Assembly (NCBI GenBank): GCA_047967505.1
Contig: CM106541.1
Strand: one strand, 5' to 3'
From: Dipteris shenzhenensis
Taxonomy: Eukaryota > Polypodiophyta > Polypodiopsida > Gleicheniales
DNA: 64,000 nt
Part shown: positions 34,431-44,466 of the stretch, in pieces
Layout of the letters: every line of letters starts with the position of its first letter
Position numbering within the stretch: the stretch's first letter is position 1
Program-made: the position numbers and the translations under genes
The notes under the pieces: model-generated
Seen by the model: the letters and a program-made list of their open reading frames with translations, nothing else
Database searches by the model: none
Told to the model about the DNA's origin: nothing

Positions 34431-34984
34431 CTAGAATCAAGGAAACAGATCAACTAAAAAGTAATTGAGAAATGGCCAATGTCAAAACAAATGCATGTTT
34501 CAAACACTCAGAGCTGCTTTTGGCACATTCATTGATTGGTTCTTAAATTGCTAATCAATTCACCTTGCGTCCTCTTCAAGGTTTGATTTAGTGATGATGC
34601 GTGTTGTTGAGATCGTCAAAAACTTGGATTGTCTTTTAAAATTCTAGCTAGGTCTTAACGCATGGCTCTTAGACCTTCCATCTCATCTTTTCATTCCATT
34701 GAACTTCCATCTCCTCCCTCCTCCCAAAGCTGAACTTCCATCTCCTCCATTCCATTGACCTTCTATCTCCTCCTTCCTCCCAAAGCTGCCTCTTGTCTTT
34801 CCATGTCCTCCCCACTCAAAGCATGCCTCTTATCTTTCCATCTCCTCCCCTCTCCAAGCCTCCACCCAAGAGCTCCTTCTTTGTGACACGTGGTAGGCTC
34901 TTCTCCTCCAAGCGGCCATGTGTCCTCATTTTTTTCCTCGTATCTGTGGTTAATAGGTTAAAGATTGCATGGGAATGTGACTAG
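34431..34984. other. Unassigned segment between LINE body and gag fragment
   Basis: AT-rich with repeated CTTCCATCTCCTCC and CCCAAAGCTG words near 34675-34870. No gene. It belongs to the unit bounded by the 16-bp duplication. Confidence 0.5.
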
Positions 34985-35510
34985 GAATATATGAAATTAA
35001 TAACACCCAAGAAAGCTCAATATGGTGTCCTTATTTGTTACCTTTTATTGTTCTCTTCTTCATCTTCCTCACTCTCTACTTCTTGGATTGGAAGTTTATT
35101 TTTCTTCTTGGACTCTATGTTACCATTTTCTAATGCAATCACTCGTTGGAGAAATTCATCATACGTCATCATCGGGTACACTATCCCTTTGTTGAGTAGC
35201 GTCGATTCACCTTCCCCTTGTTGTGTAGCTTTGATCCAAGGGGAGGCCAAATTAGTCAACACCCTCATGCAAAGTCATTTTACCATTTCGCCTTCACTTG
35301 CTCGCGATTGTTGACCTTTAGTAATACATCGTCCTTATGGAAACCAAATGATAACCAAATTGGAACTTTTTCCAAAACATAGCCTTCAACTCATCCCATG
35401 TCATTAAATTCCCATCATGATATGGGTCACACAATTTGATGGCCTTCTTGGTGAACGTGGTGGGGAAGTACATTAAGTAGTCATGTTGACAAATGCACCA
35501 CAAGATCATT
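34985..35510 (-). pseudogene. Ty3/gypsy gag fragment joined to the LINE insertion
   Basis: Minus frames read DYLMYFPTTFTKKAIKL, LMTWDELKAMFWKKFQFG, NLASPWIKATQQGEGES and YPMMTYDEFLQRVIALENG, then an acidic EEDEEENN tail. This is a retrotransposon gag core. It shares orientation with the LINE and lies inside the same duplication-bounded insert. One stop splits the two frames. Confidence 0.7.
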
Positions 35511-35570
35511 ACTTTCTTAAGAAAATTTGAACATGGGATTACATGCGATAGTAGCTACATGGCGGATCAT

Positions 35571-35770
35571 AGGTGGTGTATCGAAGTCCTCTGGACGGGC
35601 TCAGTTGGTATGGGACGTCTGGGTTAGATATGGGCCTATGGATGAGTCGAGCTGTAGCCCACGTGCTCGGGGGTGGTTGGGAGGATCGAGGCACCTGCGC
35701 TATGATTCTGGTTGTATTGAGGACGAGATTCTAGGTCAGTGATAAGGTCAGATCTTGCGGGGTCGTGTCA
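35571..35770 (+). repeat. LTR-3 5' LTR, second part
   Basis: AGGTGGTGTATCGAAG to GGTCGTGTCA matches the end of the 3' LTR at 49975-50175. Confidence 0.9.
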
Positions 35771-35772
35771 TC

Positions 35773-35788
35773 TGGTATCAGAGCCGTC
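35773..35788 (+). promoter_or_regulatory. LTR-3 primer-binding site
   Basis: TGGTATCAGAGCCGTC follows the LTR by two bases; complementary to initiator tRNA-Met. Confidence 0.85.
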
Positions 35789-36766
35789 CTATCACAATTG
35801 AATTCAACGCGAGGTATGCAGAAAAGATGTCTTCCAGGTACGCTTTTTGAGATTGCTCTTGCAAATCTGAATTTCCGCTCATGTATGGGCTGAATTGTTG
35901 GCTGATGATGTGCCCTCATGATTGAGAGATTTGTGAAAGAAATAGAAGTCCATAGGCTGTGTGCTCTCTTGGTTGCTACGTGTTTGGAAATCGTGATTCC
36001 CTGAGAAGGGTAGGCGATGAGAAGACTTGATGCTTTCAGCAAGAGATATGAGGATGGATCGTTTTTGACCTATAACTACCCACGCTTGGGTTGTTGATGT
36101 GATTGGTTGTGTGGGGACGCGTGAGAGTGCGTTGGTTAGGGAAAGAATTCACTCTAGGTTCTCAAGGATGAGATTCCTACCCTAGAGACCTAGATTTGCT
36201 GTAGTTGAGAAGGAGGAGGAAAGAGAGGGCGTTTGTAAGCCAGAGAACGGCTTGTCTAGGAAATTCGGGTATGAGAGATAGGGGCGATATGATTGGGGGC
36301 AGGCGCTTGGCTTTGGGAAGGAGCGTATGGCCTGATTTTAGCGCGTTTCGGCTATTTTTGGCTGGCTGGAGAAAAGCGGGACCAGATCTATCAAAAGCGA
36401 GACTGTTTTTGGTTTAAAAAAAAGCAGGTTGCTTTTTTGTTTTTCTCTAGCAAGGAAAGCACTTGCTCTAAATCAAGCACCCACCCTAAATTCGCCTAAC
36501 TTTTGATGGCCCTTCTTGCCTATTTATATACCCGGGATTTCTCTCTCTTTCTCACTTCAGCACTTCAGCGCATGAAGGCGAATTTCCCACCCTCTTTCTG
36601 TCTGAGATCAGCCTATCAGATTCCGCCATCTTTCTTGCTGTCCTTTACTCGCCCTCTTCCTTGACTCCACGCAGCACCAGATTCTCTTTTGTTAGTGAGA
36701 AGAGCACGCGTTTGGACGCAGCTGTTTTTCTTCTAGTCCCTCTCCCGTGCGAGATATTTTCCAGCC
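35789..36766. other. LTR-3 leader, no gene
   Basis: No gag or pol is recognised. A TATTTATATACCC box lies near 36520 and pyrimidine-rich sequence near 36535-36650, which might be an internal promoter for the short ORF that follows. Confidence 0.45.
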
Positions 36767-37015
36767 ATGGAAGGACATCAAAGTTATGAGACACCTACGT
36801 TGGATTACTGTTTTATTGAGATGGAGGATGAGGCTACATTGGAGGTTATTCCTTGTAGACCTCATGACCTGCTATGAGAGATGGATTCCTTGATGGATGA
36901 ACTCTGGGCAGCTCTTCACTACTATAAAACCCCTCAGTACCAGAAATATATTGAAGAAGGCTTATGCTGTTCTAAGTGTAGACAGCTTGTTTTAGAGTCT
37001 TTATACCGCTTTTGA
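36767..37015 (+). pseudogene. Short unknown ORF of LTR-3, one in-frame stop
   Basis: An ATG in a good context (CCAGCCATGG) opens MEGHQSYETPTLDYCFIEME. A TGA at about 36875 interrupts, and the frame continues DELWAALHYYKTPQYQKYIE and a CCSKCR motif before stopping after LESLYRF. I recognise no family. Being the only sizeable frame native to LTR-3, it may be the element's own remnant or captured host sequence. Confidence 0.45.
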
Positions 37016-37254
37016 GTTATTGAGAAGCAATGAAGAAGTTGAAATCCTCAGTTTTGACCGACACCCAATTATTTTTTGCTCGACTGGATCTTTTGAACCA
37101 TGTTTGGTTCAAGAAGCTCCCCAATTTTGTATGAATTATAAACTGTCTTGTTATTAAATTGACCAGGATTTGGTTAATTTGGTTATGATTTGTAACTTGT
37201 GGCATCTATAACATAGTTCAATGAAACGTTTCAGAACGTTGAAACGTGAAACGT

Positions 37255-38919
37255 TGATAACGACAAAATGGAAAGACAACCAGGAATTATGTACTTCGCC
37301 ACGTCAGATAGGTGAGACTTCATAGGGATCAGCTGCAATGTGGGCTCGTAGATGATGAGCTTATGAACCAGGTTCCAGAGCAGATATCCAGAGCACACAA
37401 ATAACAAGTCTATCTCCCACACAATCTGACTAGAACACATATAGACTCTTTGAAAGAGGGGAAAGACTACACAGCCCGAAACAGACTGAAGTTAGAACTG
37501 AACTTCCCCCCCAAAAAAACTCAGAAAACAGTCAGCCTCAGAGTACTATGAACCCACAGCCCACTGCTCAATGGCCAGCAAGACCCCCAAGCATAACCTC
37601 TGTGTGCATTCTTCTGTAATCATTGCTTTGCTCACTCCCAGGTAGTTAGCATTTAACACTGCCCAACCATGAGTACACAACTTGAGGCAACGGTCAGCCT
37701 ATGACCCTCGTGCCCACAAGCTGTCCAAAAGAAGAACTAGTGGGTACAATCATGTGTAAACCTGCAGGTACGTTCACCGTACAAGCAGCCGTACAATCAT
37801 ACGTACGATAGTAGGTACTTACACCCCGTAGAACCATGCACAGCAGTCCGTACTGCCTGCATTCAATGACGACCATCCTCCGTACAGCTCGTAGAAGACA
37901 TCTTTAATGACCCGTAAGTGCCCGTACAGCCTGCAATCAAGGTACCATACTACCAGCCTGTACCAATCAGCAATTATGGCCCGTACAACCTCGTACTGCA
38001 GCCCGTACAAACCCATGCCTGAGATTCCGTACCAGCCCATACAGAATTTAATGTCCGTCTGTACGTCGCTGTATCAGCAGCATTAGCTGGCATTCAATCG
38101 CTCCTCCCGTACACAATCCCCTGCATCAGCCCGTACAAAGCCCGTACGGCTCTTTCCAGCCCTCAACCCACGCACGTCACCCGATGCAAAGCTACCCTTA
38201 GGCATATTCCACACACTAGCATACACCCCCCGGTGTAGTGTTTCTCTATGCCTCAGTGCTCCTGAGCCCGCGATCCTCTTTCTGCAAGTTGTCCCTTCAT
38301 CTACGTCCAGCTCGTCGACTAGAAGCCTCCCTTCATCTAGCACGTAGCCACCTTTGCATGAGCAAGATGCCTTCCTAATTAGTCCAGCCACCTCAGCCTA
38401 ATCTGCCACCTCATCAGTGACATTTTACCACTCTCAAGACATTTCCCCCCAAATCACGTTAAATGCACATTTTGGACCTTTAGTCACACAATTCCCACAC
38501 ACATTAGCATGCACATTAAAGCTTGCATGCAACCCCGTGCACACACATGAAAAGCCCCTTGACATGGACACCATAACATATCAAATTCTTGTAACATGCA
38601 AGTGCACATTGACTCAGGAAAACATAAAAAAACCCTTCATGACTTGACTTTACATGACCCTAAAAACATTCCACTTCACCACATTGGACACCCTTGCTCT
38701 GGAAGTTTGGTACAACCACATAGCATTTCATCATTTCCCATGAAGTCCCTGCAAAACATACTTTATTATCTTAAAAAAAAATATACATCAGTCCATCATG
38801 CTTGTGAAAGAAAATCCACAAATGCCAAAAGCCCACACCTACCCTAGATGTGTACAACTATGTGCCTACCCACAACTATATACAGTGCTAAAAAACTTGA
38901 TACAGATTTTGTCCTGTCA
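37255..38919 (-). repeat. Gypsy-4 3' LTR (left)
   Basis: The LTR is 1,665 bp, highly similar to the right LTR. It contains the GTAC array (37743-38150) and a purine tract just inside its right edge (minus strand GGGGATGGGCAAAA). Confidence 0.9.
37743..38150. promoter_or_regulatory. GTAC/CCGTAC motif array in the Gypsy-4 left LTR
   Basis: I count 19 GTAC tetramers in about 410 bp, eleven of them CCGTAC, mostly followed by A. By chance one or two GTAC would be expected. CCGTACA is the consensus core of plant SBP-box (SPL) transcription factors, and GTAC is also the copper-response core. The equivalent array in the right LTR lies at about 44930-45385. Binding is inferred, not shown. Confidence 0.6.
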
Positions 38920-38947
38920 TTTTGCCCATCCCCAAGTCTGCAGACAT

Positions 38948-39653
38948 TCATGTCTTGTAGATAGAGGTATATAAGATTTGCATTTCTTCAGAGATATCCT
39001 TATCCATGAGGTCTTCCGGCTTATCTGGTTTCATCATAGTAGGTCCACAGCCGCCCACACTCATGATCCTATGAAAGTATTTCTTCAGTCTGAAGCCATT
39101 AACTCTATTCTTATGCTGTTGACCATCCAAATCCTCAAGTTGATATGATGCATTTTTGAATTTCTTCGTCACACAAAAAGGTCCACCCCATTTGGTAACA
39201 AATTTCTTCTTGAAGGTAGAATCCAGACTACTGTTGTATCTCAAAACTAGATCACCCTCCTTGATTTTCTTATCCTTGAATATCCTGTTTGCTCTCTTCT
39301 GATTCTCCTCTTGAACTAAAGCATAATGTTCCACCGCCTTTTGTCTATCTAGTTGTACTTCATGCAAATCCAATAACCAGTTCTGGAAAGTAGAATTTGA
39401 ATCCTCATTTATCTTCATTAACATCTGTAATACAATGCAAAGCAAGATCACACGCCTTCTCATAGGTTCTCATGATCTTTCCCATGATATTAGTACACAA
39501 ACCATTAAATTTTTCATTCATCCCATTACATTGAGAGTAATACGGACTTGCATATCTGTGTTTCATCTTCAGCTTTCCACATAATAAATCCATCAGTTCA
39601 CTCCTGAAACCTGGACCTCTATCAGAAAGCAATTCCAATGGCACACCAAATCT
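38948..39653 (-). pseudogene. Gypsy-4 integrase C-terminal half
   Basis: The frames 39644-39405 and 39463-38948 continue the integrase: PLELLSDRGPGF (second catalytic Asp) and SPYYSQCNGMNEKFNGL (catalytic Glu). After a frameshift come FVTKWGGPFCVTKKF and YQLEDLDGQQHKNRVNGFRL, the GPY/F-like C-terminal module. An in-frame TGA (39651-39653) separates it from the upstream part, probably a decayed Arg or Trp codon. Confidence 0.85.
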
Positions 39654-40316
39654 TCAGCAGATATCCTCATACACAAACTTACATACAAATTTTGCATTGA
39701 CATCCCGTACTGCTCGTGCTTCAGCCCATCTCGTCAAATAATCCACAGTTGCCAGCATATAACAATGTCCCCTGGCTGTCATGGGTAGAGGACCGATGGC
39801 ATCTATTCCCCATTTCTCGAAAATATTATAAGCAAGTATGATATTTCTGAGTTCTGGATGTAAGGTCCTCTTACTCATTTGTTGACACTGTAGGCATGAC
39901 TTGCACCAACGTCTTATGTCTCTCTGGAGGGATGGCCACACATATCCTTCTGTAAGTATTTTCCTTAGCATGATTTTGAAAGCAAAATGTCCTCCACATA
40001 CTTCCTCATGATTAGCTTGTAAAATATGAAAAACTTCCTCATGCCAGGGAATTCTTGTGAGCACCAGATCAGCCCCTTTCATGTAAAGAACATCATCTAT
40101 CAGACAACAATAAGTACAGCTTTTAATAAATCTGTATTTTCTTTGTTTCGGAACTTCTTCAGGCACTTTACCAGTTAACAGGAAGCTTTCCTCACAAGCT
40201 AATGTCTTCCTTCCTTTGTATAAGGGTTCCTGCACTTCTACTGCATCAACATAGGCTGCTGTAATTGATTTAACAGTTTCTTCATCGCACTTCAATATGC
40301 TAGAGTGTCCAGGCAT
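39654..40316 (-). pseudogene. Gypsy-4 integrase N-terminal half
   Basis: The H2C2 zinc-binding module is seen as HEEVCGGHFAFKIMLRKIL with WCKSCLQCQQ. The start of the core follows, WGIDAIGPLPMTARGHCYML, with the first catalytic Asp. The frame is offset from the RT frame upstream and overlaps it by 17 nt, where a 31-bp direct repeat lies (40263-40293 and 40319-40349). Confidence 0.88.
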
Positions 40317-42933
40317 CCAATTGATTTAACAGTTTCTTCACCGCACTTATCCATCTCTTCAGATGAGCATCTCCCTTAATCATGAGTCTCGTAATACCCA
40401 GACTAATGCATACTTTCAAACCTTCGAAGAGGGCTGCATATTCGGCTTCATTATTACTGTTGGCTTCAAGCTGAATTCCCATTTTCCAAATCTCATTTCC
40501 TCTAGGATCATAAATGACAATTCCTCCTGTACTTTTATTTAAACTTTTTTTGTAAGATCCATCAAAGTGTACAACAAATGCATCCTCTAGTACTTTTTCT
40601 TCATTCACGTCAGTGTTCTTCTCCACATCTTCAACTAAAATAGGTCCTTCCTTATAGGTGAGGAGATCAGCCAAGGAAGCTCTGGTAGAGTTCTCAACCA
40701 AGAAGGTAAAAGAATACTCATGTAACTCTACTATCCATTTAATCATGTTCCTGGAGATGTTTGTACTATTCAACATATGAGGCAGTAATGAACATGAGGT
40801 GAGAACCACAAAAGGCCTGGACAATAGATAAGACCGAAATCTCCTACAGGCATACAAGAGGCTAGCCAGGACCAATTCAGCCGCTGAATACTTTCTTTCT
40901 ACTTCACTCTTCACCCTACTGGCATAGTAGATTGGCCTCATATATCTGAAACCCTCTCCGTGTTGCAAAAGAATAGCACCAATAGCATTTGGTCCCACAG
41001 ACGGATTCACATAAAAAGTCCTGGAATAATCTGGTGGCTTTACACTTGAAATATGAGTCAAAGATTCCTTAACTACCTCAAATACCTCTTCACTCTCTGT
41101 CGTCCATTTCAGAGGCTCAGATTTTACCACCTGGTGAAGGGGATACAAAATCTGAGATAACATATGAATAAATCTCGACAGATACTTCACCTTCTGGAGA
41201 AAGGTATGCAACTGCTTGGTATTCTCAGGAGAGGACAGCATAACTAAAGCTTTTACTTTACCTGGATCCGGCTCAATCCCATTCTCAGATACAATATGCC
41301 CCAATATTTTAATGCTGGTCCGAGCTAACTGAGTTTTCTTAGGATTTAATTGACCACCATTATTATCAATCTCATAGAATACCTGATCCAGCTTTCCAGA
41401 GTGCTCCCTTCTTCCACTGTACACACAGATGTCATCAATAAACACTTTACAAAATTTATCCAGGAAGGGTGATAAAATCAGATCTGAATTCTCCTGATAG
41501 TGCGAGGGGCCGTTGGTAACTCCAAAAGGCATTTTCCTGTGACAAAAACAGCCCCAGGGGGTAATGAAGGTAGTCTTGATTTGATCTTCCTGGGCTATGG
41601 CTATCTGGAAGTACCCTGAATATCCGTCACACAAGCTGTACATTTCATGACCCACCACTTTATCACGAATATCATCCAGAAAAGGCAGAGGATAGTGATT
41701 TCTCTTTGTCATTGTGTTTAGAGGTTTGTAATCAACACAGACTCTCCATTTGTCTACACGTTTTGGCACTATGACCACAAGACTTATCCAATCAGAGTGA
41801 ACTACAGGATAAATTATTCCTTCCTTGAGAAGTTTATCCACCTCTTCCTTCAGCACATCTCTCTGTTCCAGGCTTAATCTCCTTATTTTCTGAAAAACAG
41901 GTTTGGCACCTTCCTTCAGCTCAATCCTCAGAGGCTTCCCTTTAAATCCCCTGATCTCCTCATAAGAAGTGATAAACAAATTGGGGTATTTCTGCAACAT
42001 CTTCAAATATTCTTGTTTCTCCTCAACATTGAGATCAGGATTCAATGATTGCTCAATCAACACCTGGGTTGATTCTTGAGAACATTTGGGCTGCATTAAA
42101 TCCTCGATAACCTCAAACCTATCCACTTCTTCCTCACTGAACCCTGTTGCTCCCACAAAATCCACTTGTGATTCCTCATCTACCAAATCCACCAATGCTA
42201 TTGTTCCTTCATCACTTTCTGAAGTCACCGAACTCTCATCCTCACTGCTGGTTTTACTTCTCTCTTCCTCTTCACTTGCTGAATTTGAAACTTCAGCCCT
42301 GCTTACCATATCGGAATTCAATTTCTTCCCATTCGTATGTACTGAAAAGATTCCTTTCTGCCAATTCTGAATTGCACCTACCTTCCTCAACCACGGCCTT
42401 CCAAGAATCAAAGGATAGGCTCCCAACCCTGCAGGCATTACATGACAATCCACTCGACATGAAACACTGAATGCCTCAACCTCCAGACCAGGTACTATCC
42501 CTAAAGTCTTCACCTTGGAGTGGTTTGCCATTTGGATGCGATAACTAGAGGAGCGGGATATCTTTAATCCCAATCTTTCTACACAAGCCTGGGTAATCAC
42601 ACAAATCCGTGCACCTCCATCTATATAGGCCTCTCCAGAATCCCTTCCTTTATGCCAGGCTTCTACAGCAGGTAAAAGATCCGGCAACTTTGAGATAGAC
42701 ATCAGCGTAGTTGTACCTTTATGAGAGTTCTTCTTTGCTGGATTTACAGCCCGCCTCCATTCTTTTTTAAGCTTTGGGCATAGACCAATCATTTGAGCAA
42801 ATGTAATGTCCGGTTTCCTCATTGAAAGATCTTCCACCAAATCATAATCTCCTTGCTCCTTCCCCATGGGATAATCTGCAGTTCTGTACTTCCTTCTGGG
42901 CTTCCTGCTCTTCTTCTTTTGGTAGGTCATCAT
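40300..42933 (-). pseudogene. Gypsy-4 protease, RT, RNase H and second RNase H
   Basis: The 877-residue open frame has a protease near residue 103 with YIDGGARICVIT. This is DGG rather than the usual D-S/T-G, a variant shared with Gypsy-5. RT follows with DKWRVCVDYKPLNT near 395, YSLCDGYSGYFQI (motif A) and KVFIDDICVYS near 498 (motif C, FIDD). The normal RNase H is at about 640-760. Near 789, VHFDGSYKKS, NNEAEYAALFEG and LMIKGDAHL are the D-E-D residues of a second, RVT_3-type RNase H, cut short before its last motif. The frame itself is open throughout; only its junction to integrase is broken. Confidence 0.92.
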
Positions 42934-43619
42934 CTCCTCAAACTGCTTCCCCTTCTTTGCACAAGTTAACTACAGCAAGTTAACTCTGGTTAGTTGAACC
43001 AGTATCTAATTAGTTCAATTTTGGTCCAGCTAATCTGGCCTAACCAGACCAGTTTGGTTGGTGTGACCAGACCAGTTAGTCTAGTTGCAGACGAACCAGA
43101 CCAGAACCAGTCAGTCTGGTTAGAGTAACTAGCCAGTTACTCCATCTGGTTACTGTTCTTTCCCCCCAAAAAAAAAAAAAAAAGAACAGTTGCAGAGACT
43201 GTTTCTGCTAGCAGATTTCACCTGCCTGTCAGACTTTTACTGTCAGAAAAGCAGCAGAAAAGCAGAGAAAAAAGAGAAAACAGAGAAAACAGACTTTTAC
43301 TGTCAAAAAAGCAGCAGAAAAGCAGAGAAAAGCAGAGAAATCAGAGATTTGCAGAAAAAGAATATGCATGCCTTTGAGCAGAGAAAAGAGGGAAAAACAG
43401 ATGCATTTTGAAGTCATTTGCAGTAGCAAGAAAAAGGGCACATAGCTTTGAGTTTATGCCTTGAGTTGATAGACAGCCCGGCACTGGCATAAGTTGTGAA
43501 TGCAAGACACCTCTTGTTGAGGTATTATTTTTTTCTATCGGAAAAGCAAAGGTAGTTGTGCATCAGTTACCTACACGGTGTGTGAAAAATTTACAGATCT
43601 CAGAATATGGATCAATCAC
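42934..43619. other. Repeat-rich spacer between Gypsy-4 gag and pol
   Basis: ACCAGACCAGTT-type words fill 43040-43150. Two near-identical blocks reading CAGCAGAAAAGCAGAGAAAA lie at 43250-43270 and 43310-43335. No zinc knuckle or protease N-terminus is seen here, so gag and pol are not in one frame. Confidence 0.6.
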
Positions 43620-44147
43620 CTATTCAGTCAGACCAGCAACAAACCTATCTCCTTTTATAACTCTGGGAGGAACCTCAGGTAATAAGGCCACCTGCCATTT
43701 ATTCCACAACACAGTGAACTTACCGACATACTCATCCACTAACTGAGTCGGCTGTTGCTGCAATAAACATAGCTCTCTCCAAATGCCATCAGGATCTCTA
43801 ACACACACAAACCTGTCCAGGAAAGCTGTCCTCACCTTTGGATAAGTCAGGTTTCTGTGAGCACCGTGATCATCACGCATCCTTGCAGAGAAAGTTTGCA
43901 GCCAAGTTCTCGCTTCTCCCAATAGACAAAAGGATAGAATCTGAAGAAGGACTTCAGGAGCAGTCCTGTCTTTAATAAGAGCTGTGAACTCCAAGCACTC
44001 TAAAAATCTCTCTGGGTCTTCATTGGGCAATCCATGAAATCGAGGAAATTCATGAGCCATCTCTCCTCTTAACTGACTTCTCTCAAACACACTTCCAACC
44101 AGAACTACCACCCAACCTCTTTTGGGGAGAAAGCAAAAAATAATCAC
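43620..44147 (-). pseudogene. Gypsy-4 gag
   Basis: The 175-aa frame holds the retrotransposon gag core: HEFPRFHGLPNEDPERFLE, LLGEARTWLQTFSARM, FLDRFVCVRDPDGIW and QQQPTQLVDEYVGKF. It forms the particle in a working element. No C-terminal zinc knuckle follows; a separate knuckle ORF lies upstream instead. Confidence 0.88.
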
Positions 44148-44359
44148 TCTACTGAAGAAAGCTTACCCTGCATCTGATTGGCATTCTTCTTCCTAAGAGC
44201 AATCACTTTCAAAGCCTTTTGAATCTTAGCATGGAGACGTATCACCCGAAGTTCAACATCAAGGCATCTCTCTCTCCTGTGTCCACACTCCCCACATAAC
44301 TCACAATGAATTACTCTCATGCAAGGCTTTGTCTTCATAGTTTCAATCCCTAACCACAC
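44144..44359 (-). CDS. Small zinc-knuckle ORF 5' of Gypsy-4 gag
   Basis: The 71-aa frame contains CELCGECGHRRERC, a CxxCxxCGHxxxxC knuckle, followed by a Lys/Arg/Leu-rich helix (RVIRLHAKIQKALKV). It overlaps the gag frame start by 4 nt. An equivalent ORF occupies the same place in Gypsy-5 (61563-61775), which argues against chance. Its likely role is nucleic-acid binding; this is inference. Confidence 0.65.
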   Translation of the reverse strand: MWLGIETMKTKPCMRVIHCELCGECGHRRERCLDVELRVIRLHAKIQKALKVIALRKKNANQMQGKLSSVE

Positions 44360-44434
44360 AGAAATTCAAGCAACATTCCCTAGCCAATTCTTCTGGGCCG
44401 TTTTGTCTTGAGTACCCAATCTCAATTCAAAACT

Positions 44435-44461
44435 ACTCCTCTCCCCGGCAGGATCGCCAAA
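44435..44461 (-). promoter_or_regulatory. Gypsy-4 primer-binding site
   Basis: Read on the minus strand just inside the 5' LTR: TGGCGATCCTGCCGGGGA, built like the TGGCGCC...GCCGGGGA sites of plant gypsy elements that use tRNA-Asp, with a few differences. Confidence 0.65.
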
Positions 44462-44466
44462 AAAGA

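Noticed and set aside
38417-38647. 76-aa frame identical at 45650-45880
   Set aside because: It is inside the two Gypsy-4 LTRs and antisense to the element; no domain.
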